Assembly (NCBI RefSeq): GCF_029784135.1
Contig: NC_073745.1
Coordinates: forward strand, 58,912,784-58,976,783
Direction: 5' to 3'
From: Toxorhynchites rutilus septentrionalis
Taxonomy: Eukaryota > Arthropoda > Insecta > Diptera > Culicidae
DNA length: 64,000 bases
Shown here: positions 9,415-20,087 of the stretch, one piece after another
Layout of the letters: the number at the start of each line of letters is the position of its first letter
Position numbering within the stretch: position 1 is the first letter of the stretch
Notes under the pieces: model-generated
Told to the model about the DNA's origin: nothing
The model's database searches: none
The model's input: only the letters and a program-made list of their open reading frames with translations
Translations under genes and position numbers: made by a program

Positions 9415-10329
9415 TTTGTTTCCGAGTGTTTAGTGTTTTATTGTGTTCCGAAATAGCTTCAGAGGTTTGCAAAACAAAAACCGAAAGTGTTTTATTTGCG
9501 ATCGACCAAACGGTCCGTGCGTTGCTAGGTGAGAGCTACTGGTGCCGCTTAGGACACGCTCCACAACGTGCCGCCCACGCATTCCGGGTTTTGTTTACGC
9601 GTATAACTGAGCTACGCGGGATATTGAGCGGTGTTCGTTTTGTTGTTGTTTGTACGCATTTTTACGTATTGTGGAAATTCCTTGACTAAATATATTTGCA
9701 ACATAAACCTTCCCTCGTCATGGTTGTGGCTGGCGGTGTAGGACTTGAGAACACCAGGTGTTATAGGTGTGCTCGTATAGGATACTTACAGAGTGCATAT
9801 GTATTAGTCATCTGTTGGGCTGGCAAAAGGAACAGCTGCATAGGATGAACACGGTACGGCAAAGTAAATTTTGTTTTAATAATTATTTTAGCGTAACCGT
9901 AACGAAAATTACGCGTTACTCTATATGCTTAACATGCGAACGGAATACTTTTAGCATTAAGGACAGATACGCGGAGAAAAATAGTAAATTCTGTTATGTC
10001 TATGATCCATATCAATGTGGCGATGACCCTTCACGATCTGTTGCTCTGTTTTTTAAAAGATGTCGATTTGTATTTTAAAATCTGAACAAAAACTTGTTCT
10101 TCTTCTTCTTCTTTTTTTGGCTTTAAGAGGGTTTAAACTTTTCAGTTCATTCGCCTCTAAACAAAAACTCGGAACAAATCGACGATCTTTGTTCCTCCCC
10201 CTTCGCGATAAGGGGAACAAGAACAGTTGGCATCTTCGAACGGCACGAATTCCCCATCAATGGCCTGGGGCCAGTTTGGACGCACACAAAAATTCCAATG
10301 CGGGAAGGAAATTTTTTTTGGGTTCCAAA
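9415..10329. other. 5' flank of the coiled-coil gene, then non-coding sequence
   Basis: 9415..9700 is more GC-rich than its surroundings and should contain the 5' UTR and promoter of the minus-strand gene; no clear TATA box was seen. From 9700 on nothing is recognised, except an inverted copy of the 63-bp retroposed tail at about 10096..10165. Confidence 0.4.
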
Positions 10330-10440
10330 CTAGGATTGGGCGATCTTTAGAAAAAGATCGATCTTGATGGATCGATTTTCTAAACGGCGCAGGGATCGAT
10401 TCACCAAAGAATTGATCTCTGAAAAATCGAATGCCTTTTT
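10330..10440. repeat. GATCGATC-rich repeat, left piece
   Basis: Begins AGGATTGGGCGATCTTTAG and continues with several overlapping GATCGAT motifs. The inverse end, AGATCGCCCAATCCTATT, occurs at about 16230..16250, and a variant (ATCGCCTAATCCCATTC) at about 15985. It may be one end of an older element later opened by insertions. Confidence 0.45.
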
Positions 10441-10644
10441 TCCAATTTATTTACTTGTTCTATATAAGTGTTGTCTTTTTTTTAAACATGGAATAAACAT
10501 TTCACATTTCTATTCAAATATCGAAAGCATTTCGGTTCGATTCTCAAAATGAAGGTCACAGAAAAAAAACTTGAAGGCCCAGAAAAAAATTATTTTCCAT
10601 GAAATTAATCTTGAACTGTCATGGAATTATTTAATGAAATAAAT

Positions 10645-11209
10645 TAAGGATGAATCATCAATCAAACTGCTTGAAGAAATCATCGACAAGCAACTGGGGG
10701 GTCAATTTGAGGTGAAAGTTAGGGAGTGTATGAAACCCACAATCAAAATAATTGGAATGAGTGACAAACTTGATGAAGATGAACTGAAGCAAAAACTTGT
10801 TAGTCAGAACGATGCTCTCACTAGTCTGAAACACTTCAAACTTCGTAAAACATATTGCAATGAGAAGTGGCGATATGATAACTATAGTGCGATTGTCGAG
10901 CTCGACGCAGACACATTTTTTAAAGTTATGAATGTTGGGAAATTGAACTGCGGTTGGAATCGTTGTCGTGTTTTAGATGGGCTTCAGGTCACTAGGTGTT
11001 ACAAGTGTTGTGGGTTTAATCACAAGATGGCCGACTGCAAGGCAGAAATTGTGACTTGCCCTATATGCAGTGGAAACCATCAAGTGAAAGAGTGTAAATC
11101 TCGTACAGAAAAATGCGCTAACTGCGAAAAAATACTAGTAGAACGAAAGCTAAATATTGACGTCGAGCACTCTGCCTGGAGTAGCGATTGCCCGGTTTAC
11201 ATCAGCTAG
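10645..11209 (+). pseudogene. LINE ORF1 (gag-like), 5'-truncated
   Basis: The frame is open from about 10645 to TAG at 11207..11209. Its C-terminal part has CCHC-type zinc knuckles: CYKCCGFNHKMADC (Cys-x2-Cys-x4-His-x4-Cys), then CPICSGNHQVKEC, then CANC. An RRM-like segment (TIKIIGMSDKLDEDELKQKL) precedes them, as in Jockey-group ORF1 proteins, which bind element RNA. No proper N-terminus is present, and a stop lies just upstream. ORF2 follows at 11360. Confidence 0.75.
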
Positions 11210-11282
11210 CGAGACAGACGTAACAAGATGGTTGATTACTCTACATAGCAACTAACTTTTCACGTATCGTCGCCTCATCATC

Positions 11283-11790
11283 TCGAAGGAACACCGTTAT
11301 CCGACCCGGGACGTAGAGCACAAAGCAGTAAGGAAGCCTTTGAATCACCTTGCTCAGTCGTGCCAACTACCTTCGAACAGCCACCGTACCTTCGCTCTTG
11401 TCCTTCAAGTCGTCCCGGCCCTGAGTATAGCGTTGACGAAGAGGTCTTCCGAACTGTCTTTCATGGCAAGTATTCACTTGGTAATGGTAATTCTCGTCCT
11501 GATGTACATTCACTCAGTAGGACTGCGAAACAAAAAACAGATGTCACCTCTGATTCTTCTCATCATCTTGAAAGAACACCGTTATCCGACCCGGGACGCT
11601 CGACACAAAGCAGTAAGGAAGCCCCTGACTCACCTTGCTCAGTCGTGCCAACTATCTTCGAACAGCCACAGTACCTTCACTCTTGTCCTTCAAGTCGTCC
11701 CGGCCCTGAGTATAGTGTTGACGAAGGGGTCTTCCGATCTGCCTCCCATGGCAAGTACTCCATAAGGAACGGCAAACCTTGTTCTGATGT
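11283..11790 (+). repeat. 285-bp tandem duplication at the start of LINE ORF2
   Basis: GAACACCGTTATCCGACCCGG occurs near 11290 and again near 11575. The next roughly 200 bases match closely, including CACCTTGCTCAGTCGTGCCA and TCAAGTCGTCCCGGCCCTGA. The step is 285 bp, a multiple of three, so the frame is kept and the encoded Ser/Pro-rich segment (PGPEYSVDE) appears twice. Confidence 0.8.
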
Positions 11791-14714
11791 CTACTCACCC
11801 CACAGGAATGAGCAACAACAGAGAAATGGCAGTCCTGATTCCTCGGATATCTTAATTTACTACCAAAACGTTGGTGGTATCAACAGCTCTCTCGTAGAGT
11901 ACCAATTGGCTCTGAGTGATGGCTCCTACGACATTTACGTCTTTTCCGAAACGTGGCTCAATGGAAACACTGCATCAAGTCAGCTGTTCGACAACTCTTA
12001 CTCCGTCTACAGGCAGGATCGTTCGTCGCTGAATAGTAACAAACGCACGGGAGGTGGTGTATTGTTGGCTGTTCACTCAAGGATCAAATCCCGTACGCTC
12101 AATCCTCCGAGTTGCTCGACGGTAGAGCATCTGTGGATCGCTATTACCACTTTGGACGCTACACTTTACCTGTGCGTAGTTTACATGCCTCCTGATAGGG
12201 TAAACGATGGACCTTTGATCAACCAACATCTTGACTCTCTCTATTGGGTTGTTTCACAACTAGAACCGAGAGACAACATTATGATCCTGGGCGACTTTAA
12301 CTTGAGCTCAATCTCTTGGCAGCATAACTCGCATGGTTTTCTCTACCCGGTTTCTTCTCAATCCTCGATCTGCTTGACATCACAAGAACTGCTTGATTCC
12401 TATTGCACCGCTGGACTGAGGCAAATGATAGGAATCAAAAATGAAAACGATCGCATACTTGATCTGTGCTTCGTCAACGAAGAACTATGTGAGCACTGCA
12501 CAGTCATGCAAGGACCATCACCACTTGTTAAAATAGTGCGACATCATCCTCCTATACTGGTGAATCTCAATTTGAAACCTTTCCGACAATTTCACGATGC
12601 TTTTGAAAGTGTTTCGTAAGATTTCAGTAAAACTGATTTTACCGCGATGAACAATTTCCTCGCACAAATCGAGTGGATAGATGTTTTTCAAGGCTGTGAC
12701 GCTAACCTCGCTGCATCGATCATGTCGAGTATTCTGCTGTATGCAATCGATCAGTTTGTTCCATTGAAGACGAAACGTGAGGATACCAAGCCTGCCTGGT
12801 CAAATGGTGCCCTGAAGTTTCTAAAAGAGTGAAGCAGTCTGCTTTAAGACAGTTCAGCAAGCACCGTACGGACTCAACAAGAGCGAAATATCTAAAGACG
12901 AATGCTGAGTATAAACAGCTCAATAATCGGCCCTTCAGTGCTTATCAAGACCGTCTGCAGAGACGCCTTAAGGTAAATCCTAAAGGATTTTGGTGTTACG
13001 TCAAAGACCAACGTAAGGAATCCGGTCTACCATCTACGTTGACCAACGGTTTATTGGAAGCTGATACGACTACCGACATCGCTGTCCAGTTTCGCTCTCA
13101 GTTCAGTAATGTGTTTGTCAATGAACACATCGATCCGCAGGATGTTGCTGCTTCTACCAGAAACGTACCTCGACTTCTTGCTTCTGAGCTGGATTTTGTT
13201 ATCACTGACGATATGGTAATTGCAGCAACTAAGAACATGAAAACCTCCACAGGATGTGGTCCGGACGGCATTCCATCACTCGTCTTGAAAGGTTGTGTAG
13301 ACACACTTGCGTCACCTCTAGCTACACTGTTCAATCTGTCCTTATCTTCCGGTGTATTCCCGAGATGCTGGAAAGAGTCGTATGTTTTTCCAGTATATAA
13401 GAAAGGATGCAAACGGAGCGTTACGAACTATCGAGGTATTGCTGCATTATGTGCCACCTCGAAGTTGTTTGAGCTGATCGTGCTTCAGGCGTTAATGCAA
13501 AGGTGTTCACAGTATATCTCATTGGAACAACACGGATTTATGCCTAAGCGTTCCACGACCACTAACTTGACGTGCTTCACCTCGTTCGTGATACATCAAA
13601 TGGACTACAAGTAGACGCTATCTACACCCACTTATCCGCAGCGTTTGATAAGATGAATCATCGAATAGCAGTAGCTAAATTTGACAAACTTGGAATGAGT
13701 AACCAAATGGTCATCTGGATCCGATCGTATCTCACTGGTCGTAGCATGGCAGTCAAAATTGGAGATCATGTTTCATCACCGTTTCCGGTTTGGTCTGGTG
13801 TTCCGCAGGGCAGTCACCTAGGACCATTTTTGTTCCTGCTGTACATGAACGATGTCAACTTCACTATGAAATGTCTGAAACTCTCGTATGCCGATGACCT
13901 GAAGCTCTACTACGTGATACAGCAACCGCGAGACGCATTATTCCTGCAACAACAAATGGAAGCTGTTGCCGGATGGTGTCTAACGAACCGTACGTCGCTT
14001 AACGTGTCGAAGTGCTCCGTTATTTCATTCGGGCGTAAACACACACTCTTCTGCTTTGACTACACATTGGCAGGCGTACAACTCTAACGCGAATCAACAG
14101 TCAAGGACTTGGGGATTCTGATCGACGCTAAAATGAGTTTTAAAGATCACGTCACATATGCTGTATCTAAAGCCACCTCGCAATTGGGGTTTCTTTTTCG
14201 CTTTGCCAAAAAAATTAAGGACGTTTACTGCCTAAAAGCCTTATATTGTTCAATTGTGCGTCCTATCCTGGGATACTCATCCATTGCTTGGTCACCGCAT
14301 TACCAAAATGGAACACAACGCATTGAATCTGTTCAAAGGAAATTCATCAGGTTTACACTTCGTCACCTCAGCTGGAGGGATCCTTTGAATTTGCCAAGCT
14401 ACACAAGCCGATGTAAGCTCATCAACCTGGAACTATTGGACGCGATACGCAAGGTAACGAAAGCATGCTTCGTTGCAAATCTTTTGCAGGGCAATATCGA
14501 TTGTCCTATACTGCTCAGTATGCTGCACATTAATACCCGTCGTCGTCATCTACGATCACACTCATTTCTCATCATACCTCATGCTAGAACGAACTATGGC
14601 CTACATGAACCAGTGCGGAGTATGTGTCGTGTTTTCAATAAGTGTTACTTTGTGTTTGATTTCAATGTGTCACAAGAATCGAATAAGCGCGAATTTAGAC
14701 GATTTTTTTGTTAG
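11360..14714 (+). pseudogene. LINE ORF2 (endonuclease-reverse transcriptase), Jockey/CR1 group
   Basis: ORF2 of a non-LTR retrotransposon. Endonuclease motifs are at about 11860..12560: YQNVGGI, SETWLNG, GGGVLLAV, LGDFNL, DRILDLCFV and HHPPIL. Reverse transcriptase motifs are at 13230..14050: GPDGIPSLVLK, LFELIVLQALM, EQHGFMPKRST, AAFDKMNHRI, GVPQGSHLGP and YADDLKLYY. A C-terminal region with SSIAWSPHYQNG follows. Lesions: in-frame TAA at 12617, a frameshift near 12829, another near 13590, and in-frame TAA at 14085. The copy is therefore dead. The 3' tail ends in ACAAATACAAA repeats at about 14838. The clade (Jockey or CR1) is not certain. Confidence 0.85.
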
Positions 14715-14859
14715 CTTACGGTGTTGTCAGTTTTAAATTTTGTGTTGTTAGTTTAAGTTAGTTGAAGTACTTTAAGTATTAATTAAGTAGTTTAGGATGG
14801 AAATCATCTGTTGGCAAATACAAAGAAATACAAATACAAATTAGTTAGAAAATAGTTAT

Positions 14860-15310
14860 TAGAGCTTGATCTTGAGTAGACTGCACACTTCGTAGTTGCT
14901 CTTCGTAATTGAACTGAACCAGCGAAATTACACAAAGAACACACCGAATTGACGCTTGTGGGATGTACAAGTTTCGGTGATTCGAACTATACATAGCCAA
15001 TAACGAGGCCGGCCACATCCTTACAGTCACCAGGAGAAGGGAAGGAATGTTAGTATTATATTCGCCGCCCGAAGGCCGGAAGGGTCGCCTCTATAGCGTG
15101 GTTCCCTAGCGTTTATTAAAGAAGGGATAGTTGTTAGTGGGGGGGATGTAAGAATCAGGATTCACTGTGGTGAGTGATGTGATCAGGAGTTTATCCATAT
15201 CATTCTTTCCATAATAACCAAGGATGTCAGCTATTACAACCATCCTTCTTTGGACCATCTGCTCTGGTTCTCAATAGTTCCAGATTCTTTTTCGGACATG
15301 CTACTATAGA
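14860..15310 (-). repeat. Dispersed LTR-like repeat, copy A
   Basis: On the minus strand this matches 33010..33480 and 56640..56890 on the plus strand. Shared blocks include CACATCACTCACC.CAGTG, CATTCCTTCCCTTC, GTGACTGTAAGGA.GTGGCCGGC and GTGTTCTTTGTG.AATTTCG. A G-rich run (GTGGGGGGGATG) lies next to TGTAAGAATCAGG, which could be a polypurine tract beside an LTR start. No coding sequence. Confidence 0.5.
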
Positions 15311-15865
15311 GAACCGTCATTCGCAGGCGGAGTTTTAAATAAATAAATTAAAAATTATTATCAGAAATTCAAAACCTGATATTGTCTAGAGCTCCGCCGA
15401 CAATAATCCCGTTGAATCCAAATGTATCATATGTTTGGCATTTAATAGAAATTTGGTAATAGTCCCAGTTCTAGAAAAGAACGCATCATCTGGACCTGAA
15501 ATCACCACAATTCATATTCAGCCTAGTGAATGTGATGGTGTAAATATATCTTATGACCTCTTGTTTTGTAACGACCAAACTTACAAAACTGCTTCTCCTA
15601 AATTAACGATCGCTAATTTGACAACCTTCAAAGGGATGCAATGTTTATGAAGTTTGTCAAGTGGTTTAGACCCTTTGGGTCGTCCATAGGCGACATCCGC
15701 GCGATGAGCTGTGTGTACGAGCGTCGTCTTTAGACGACATGAAAGTGATATTGCACATTGATCACACCAGCGCGATGTGCATACTTTTCGGCGCAATGCT
15801 CCGTTCAGCGGTAGCACTCCGACGGAGCACACTACCGTAGAGAAAGGGTTAAAATCAAAATGGAC
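15311..15865. other. Non-coding; short unrecognised frame
   Basis: A 71-codon plus frame at 15435..15650 (MAFNRNLVIVPVLEKN...) has fairly gene-like composition but no recognised domain and no splice context I trust. 15660..15850 carries CCCTTTGGGTCGTCC and, near its end, AGAGAAAGGGTTAAA, possibly imperfect inverted ends of a small MITE. Confidence 0.35.
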
Positions 15866-16250
15866 TGAAAACAAATTCAACGATCAAAAATTCGGAAAGA
15901 TCAGAAAGAAAAGATCGATTTTCTCCATTTTTAAAATTGGAAATCGGAGAGGAAAAGATCGATCTTCTAAATATCGATCCAAAATCGCCTAATCCCATTC
16001 ACGGTTACTAATTTGAAATTCTCGAAAGTCATCCAAATGTTGACATTATGTTTATAACATTTGTCAGGTAGTGAGAGTAAATACGATGTACACTAGAAAA
16101 AAAAAAACTCTGAGATCGAAAAAATCGAAGGAAGAGGATCGATCATCACGATTTTTCAGAGTACAATGAATCGATCCAAAAAATCGGAAATCGAAATGGA
16201 AAAGGTCGATCTGAATTCTGAAAATCGATCCAAGATCGCCCAATCCTATT
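15866..16250. repeat. GATCGATC-rich repeats, right pieces
   Basis: Two blocks, 15866..16000 and 16110..16250, are full of GATCGAT, AAATCGGA and GAAAAGATCGAT motifs. They end in ATCGCCTAATCCC and ATCGCCCAATCC, the inverse of the left piece at 10330. The Lys/Arg/Ser-rich open frames are by-products. Confidence 0.5.
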
Positions 16251-16671
16251 CCAAAACACGTCGATTCTGGTTTTTGTATCGTGTTTGCTCGTATAAGATT
16301 TGGAAATTTTCAGTAAAGAAAATTACTTACTACATTTATAATGTTGGAGGTAAAGCATTGCCAAAGTTTGAGCTCAAAGCCCATCCACCACTCTGGTATC
16401 GGTAGATCCCATAGAACAGTATAAATTGCCCTGTGCTCTTTGCCTCGAATTTTCAAACATTGAATGAACATTAATTTGAAATTTTGTTGGCATGATCAGG
16501 TCACATAGTCCTGACGCTCATATAATCATTATTAAAAGAACTCCTTAATATTTTCACCAGATTCTATGAAAAGTGGACCTAAAAAGTTAAATAATTAAGA
16601 CCGGTTTTAAAATTCATCTTAAAAAAAGTATAAACAAGAAAATTCATATCGTGAAAAGCTTCCAGGGTTAG

Positions 16672-16983
16672 TACTCTTCGTGTGCACCGATCTTTTTCAC
16701 GATTTCTAATCGGTTCTCTATAGGGTTCAGATCCGGTGACTGCGCTGGTCACTCCATGACGTCGACTCTGTTATCCTGGAACAAAGGTGTTGACGGTTTC
16801 GGCGGTGTGCTTCGGATCGTTATCCTGCATGAACTGCCATTTCAGGGGCATCTCCTGTACGGCGTGTGGCAGTATAACATCCCTTTCGGATTTGGGCGTA
16901 GAGGTACTGATCCTTGATCTTATCCACCCAGTACAGGGGGCCAACCCCGTACCAGGAGAAGCACAGCTATAGAAACCACCCAA
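16672..16983 (-). pseudogene. Tc1-type transposase fragment (DDE region)
   Basis: The minus strand encodes the second catalytic block, QFMQDNDPKHTAETV. After a frameshift near 16785 it encodes PAQSPDLNPIEN, which holds the catalytic Glu. Together these are the D..E half of a Tc1-family DD34E transposase. A stop before PAQSPDLNP and the frameshift show it is dead. The N-terminal half is absent here. Confidence 0.8.
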
Positions 16984-17099
16984 TAAAATGTTATTCTTGA
17001 GTCATAGCGTTTCATGCCATGAAAATCAATGAAAAAAAAAGTGTTGATAGCAATACAATATTTTTTTTACGTTTAATGGGTCTATAACGTATGTTTTAG

Positions 17100-17600
17100 C
17101 AACTTTAACATTGGTTAAGAGAATTTTGTTGCAGAGCTCGGAACACTGCCATGGCTGCCTCTGCTGTCAAGAATAGTAAACGGAAAAGTATTACATTCAG
17201 TCAAAATGCCTCGGCCAACGAAGAGAAGGGTTAAGGCTCTCCAACGTGAATATGTTAAAAACATACGATCAACGAAGGAAAACATTAAGGCATAATCAAC
17301 ATCGAGTTATTGTGCGGAAGAACTTGTTAATACCAAAAGAGCCCCAATTCTCATGTGTTATAAATTTGCTCATGTTACGCTCCCGTATAATCAGAATTTT
17401 ACTTCATATGAAAAAACACCTACTATATATATTTATATTTGAAATTGTTCATCAGAACACATCGTTCATACATTTTACTTTAGTATTGAATTGTTATTTT
17501 TGTCAAATGCGTTTAAGACTCGTGTCAGTGAAACGCCACACAGTACAAAACACACGTACAAAAATCAAAACAGACGGCATGATATAAGACAAGACGTGAC
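17100..17600 (+). repeat. Unidentified dispersed repeat, copy 2
   Basis: Inverse counterpart of 3680..4175. The acceptor-like TTGTTGCAG/AGCTCGG and the stretches for RSTKENI and SSYCAEEL are kept, but stops and frameshifts interrupt the frame that is open in copy 1. Both copies end with a similar CATTTTACTT...GAATTGTTATTTTT stretch. Confidence 0.5.
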
Positions 17601-17963
17601 AACTGGCTTCTTATTCTTCTTTCTGCATTTTCGTCGATCAAGTACTATATAATGGGGAAGCGAGATGTGAAGGTTGCCAAATGTTATAAAATTTCGGGAG
17701 ATTATTTTCCCATGAGAGAAACATGTGTTCTTCGTATCATGTATTTTCTGAGCTGCACCTTTTTTGTGTTAATTATCCAGCCGAATGTCACAATGTTAAA
17801 TGTTAAATGTTAAACAATTTTGTTATTTGTTATTTTGGCATGCAAAAAAATAATTATATGTGGAGAGAGCAAAGAAAACTTGAAAACGTAGATTTGATAG
17901 CAGGAGTATGATGTGTTGAAATACATGAATTAAATTTATGGTTCATTTTATTTATCAAGAAAC
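17601..17963. other. Non-coding, nothing recognised
   Basis: AT-rich. A triple TTAAATGT run lies near 17800. No gene seen. Confidence 0.4.
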
Positions 17964-17964
17964 T

Positions 17965-18525
17965 ATGGCCCCTATTCCCGTGTACACTTCACGGTGAAAA
18001 CGAAATGATCGACACGTCATTGAACTTCGTTTTACGAGTTAAAGAAGCGTCGAAGATAATAATGGGTTTTTAGGCAGAACGAACATTTTTCAAATAGAAA
18101 TTATGAATGAAAATTAACTTCTCCGTATTAAATTAGCATTCAATGTGAATGGAAAACTTTGTTCTTGTGTCTTCTTGTGGTAAAATAATCTCTCACAAAA
18201 AATTTATCTGAAGATAATTTGATATTATGATGATTAGTTTTAGTGGGAATATCGGAAAGTGTATAGAAAATAGGTTAAGTTAGGGTAAGAAAGACGTGCT
18301 TCAAGTGAATAAATAACGTCAAGAAAAAAAATAATTCAGATTTTAGCAATTTAAAACTGCCTTCTGGCCGGCTATTCTGATAGATTAATAAGCCTACTAT
18401 TCTGATAGAGTAATAAGCCTTGTTAAAAACTAATTTTGTATCCAGATGTCGACACCGTACCGTTGTCATCGCAGATACACTTCATTTCGTTTTCACCGTG
18501 AAGTGTATACGGGAATAAGACCCTA
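17965..18525. mobile_element. MITE with TATTCCCGTGTACACTTCAC ends
   Basis: The left end CTATTCCCGTGTACACTTCA, continuing CGGTGAAAACGAAATGA, is inverted at 18477..18520 with few changes, giving arms of about 38 bp. The 560-bp interior has no ORF and shares AATTATGAATGAAAATT and AGATGTCGACACCGTACC blocks with 6551..7485. A TAT/ATA pair flanks the ends, so the target site may be TA or a short AT-rich duplication. Confidence 0.7.
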
Positions 18526-18847
18526 TAATTCAACCCTGATATCATTCAAATACTAATAGTACTGAAATATTGATAAAATTATACATTCCCTTATTATAAC
18601 ATAGCGTTTATTCAGGTTTTTTTTTGTATGTATGTTGCTAATTTGATTGTTAACTGCTTTACGGTTGAAAAATAATTGAATGCTCTTCTCTGCTAGGCCG
18701 CCGCTATTATGCTATGCTAGATGGCAGGAGAATCACAAAAAGGTGTAAAGCTGAAACTTGCGATGCAAAGTTTCCCTTTCTTCAAAGAACAGAAAAGAGG
18801 ACGTAAAAGAAACAATGTATAGAGAATCGATAAAAAGTGGTCCGGAA

Positions 18848-18901
18848 TCGGAATCGAAGCTCCTCTTGAGGACTATTGGAGCATGATTAAAACAGCTAGC
18901 G
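18848..18901 (+). pseudogene. Tc1/mariner-type transposase scrap
   Basis: The plus strand reads APLEDYWSMIKTAS, which resembles the region around the catalytic Glu and the following Trp in Tc1-like transposases. It stops being readable where the inverted repeat of the next element starts at 18909, so it looks like an older element hit by a younger one. Confidence 0.35.
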
Positions 18902-19117
18902 GAACACATCCTACACTCTGTCCAACTTCTATAAGAACAGGCTACTTTGTGTCATGGTATTACATTCTTACTTATTATAATGATTGTAAACAAGCAATGT
19001 CTCAATTTATATTCTACGGAAAGATATTATACTTATATTGTTCACGGAGAGAGAAAACGGACAAATCGATGCATTTCACTAAGAAAATGTTGGTATCAGA
19101 AAAAATAGCGGGTCGGA

Positions 19118-19500
19118 TTGGACGATCACATCAAGCTCAATTATTTGGCGAATCTTAAAGGATACGGTAACAAGAAGAGGGCTGCACGTAGATCGAAGCT
19201 CTCCGACCGGGATAAGCGGGAAATAGTTAGAGCAGCTTCGGATACCTCAAAATCGCTTATGCAAATAAAGCAATATTTGAATTCAAATGTTTCCCGGGGG
19301 ACAATTCGTCAAATTTTGGTAAAAAGTCCTTACATAAAGAGGGCTAAAAAGGTTAAAGTTTCTAATCTTACACCATTTCACATCGAAAGACGTCTGAGTT
19401 TTGCCAAAGCTCACATGAACCGACAGTGGGACATGGTATGTTATGACACAGAATGTTTTAAAAGAAGTTCAGTGACGAAAAAAATTCAATTTGGGTGGTG
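19118..19500 (+). pseudogene. Tc1-type transposase, N-terminal half
   Basis: The frame contains the Tc1 paired-like helix-turn-helix: KLSDRDKREIVRAASDTSKS, a spacer, then GTIRQILVKSPYIKRAKK, followed by PFHIERRLSFAKAHMNRQW. Near 19475 a frameshift intervenes; in the next frame the catalytic block FSDEK can be read. The gene then stops at the SINE inserted at about 19508. This would have been the DNA-binding half of the enzyme that recognises the 30-bp ends. Confidence 0.8.
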
Positions 19501-19507
19501 CTGATGG

Positions 19508-19765
19508 TTTCAACGCTCCTGTGGCCGAGTAATTAGCGTCAAACTTAACATGCCGGGGGTTCGGGTTCGATTCCCGTTCTGGTCGGAGGGATTTTTCGTC
19601 AAAGAAATTTCCTCCGTTTTGCACTGTGGTCACACGTATTCTAGAGCTGGCAACTCAGAATGCATTCTAGGTGGGTTATTTGGCATAGAAAGCTCAACTA
19701 AGTACTAATAAAAATGACGCAAGCAATACTACGTTGAGACGGCGAAGCTCCTCTAGAAACGTTAG
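19508..19765 (+). mobile_element. Feilai-like SINE inserted in the Tc1 element
   Basis: Begins GCTCCTGTGGCCGAGTAATTAG (A box TGGCCGAGTAA) with B box GGTTCGATTCC and the family body (TTTTTCGTCAAAGAAATTTC, CTAGAGCTGGCAACTCAGAA). It ends AACGTTAGTGCCAT. It is nearly full length compared with 32165..32435. Confidence 0.85.
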
Positions 19766-19860
19766 TGCCATATAGAAGAAGAAGAAGAAGAAGAAGAAAA
19801 AGAAGTAGAAAAAGAAGAAAAAGAAATAGTAAAAGAAAAATAAAAAGAAGAAGAAGATAC
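19766..19860 (+). repeat. GAA-rich microsatellite at the SINE tail
   Basis: AAGAAGAAG expands to about 85 bases with AAAAAG variants. It is the usual 3' tail of this SINE grown by slippage. Confidence 0.8.
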
Positions 19861-20087
19861 TTATGAATTTTGAAATTGTCTTATAGAGACTGGATAGTTG
19901 GAGTTATCATATATAAGCATAATAAATAAACAAACAGCTCTCTTGAACGAAATTGACGTTAAATATGCTTAATTCCAAGCACTCAATAATGTATGAAAAT
20001 ATCTTGTCGAAATCCTAAATGTTTGTGTTACAAAGAAATGTATTCAAGGTGGTCTTATAGAGGTTGGACAGAGTGTAGGACACGTGG

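Larger units (their letters stand above)
18909..20082 (+). mobile_element. Tc1-like element with 30-bp inverted repeats
   Basis: CCTACACTCTGTCCAACTTC, continuing TATAAGAACA at the left, is repeated inverted at 20052..20082 (TCTTATAGAGGTTGGACAGA, then GTGTAGGA) with two mismatches. Length is 1174 bp. It contains the N-terminal half of a transposase (19118..19500), a SINE and a GAA-rich microsatellite. The rest of the transposase between the second Asp and the Glu is missing. Confidence 0.75.

Noticed and set aside
15435..15650. Possible endogenous viral or host fragment
   Set aside because: No motif of any viral or host family recognised; kept only as an unassigned frame.
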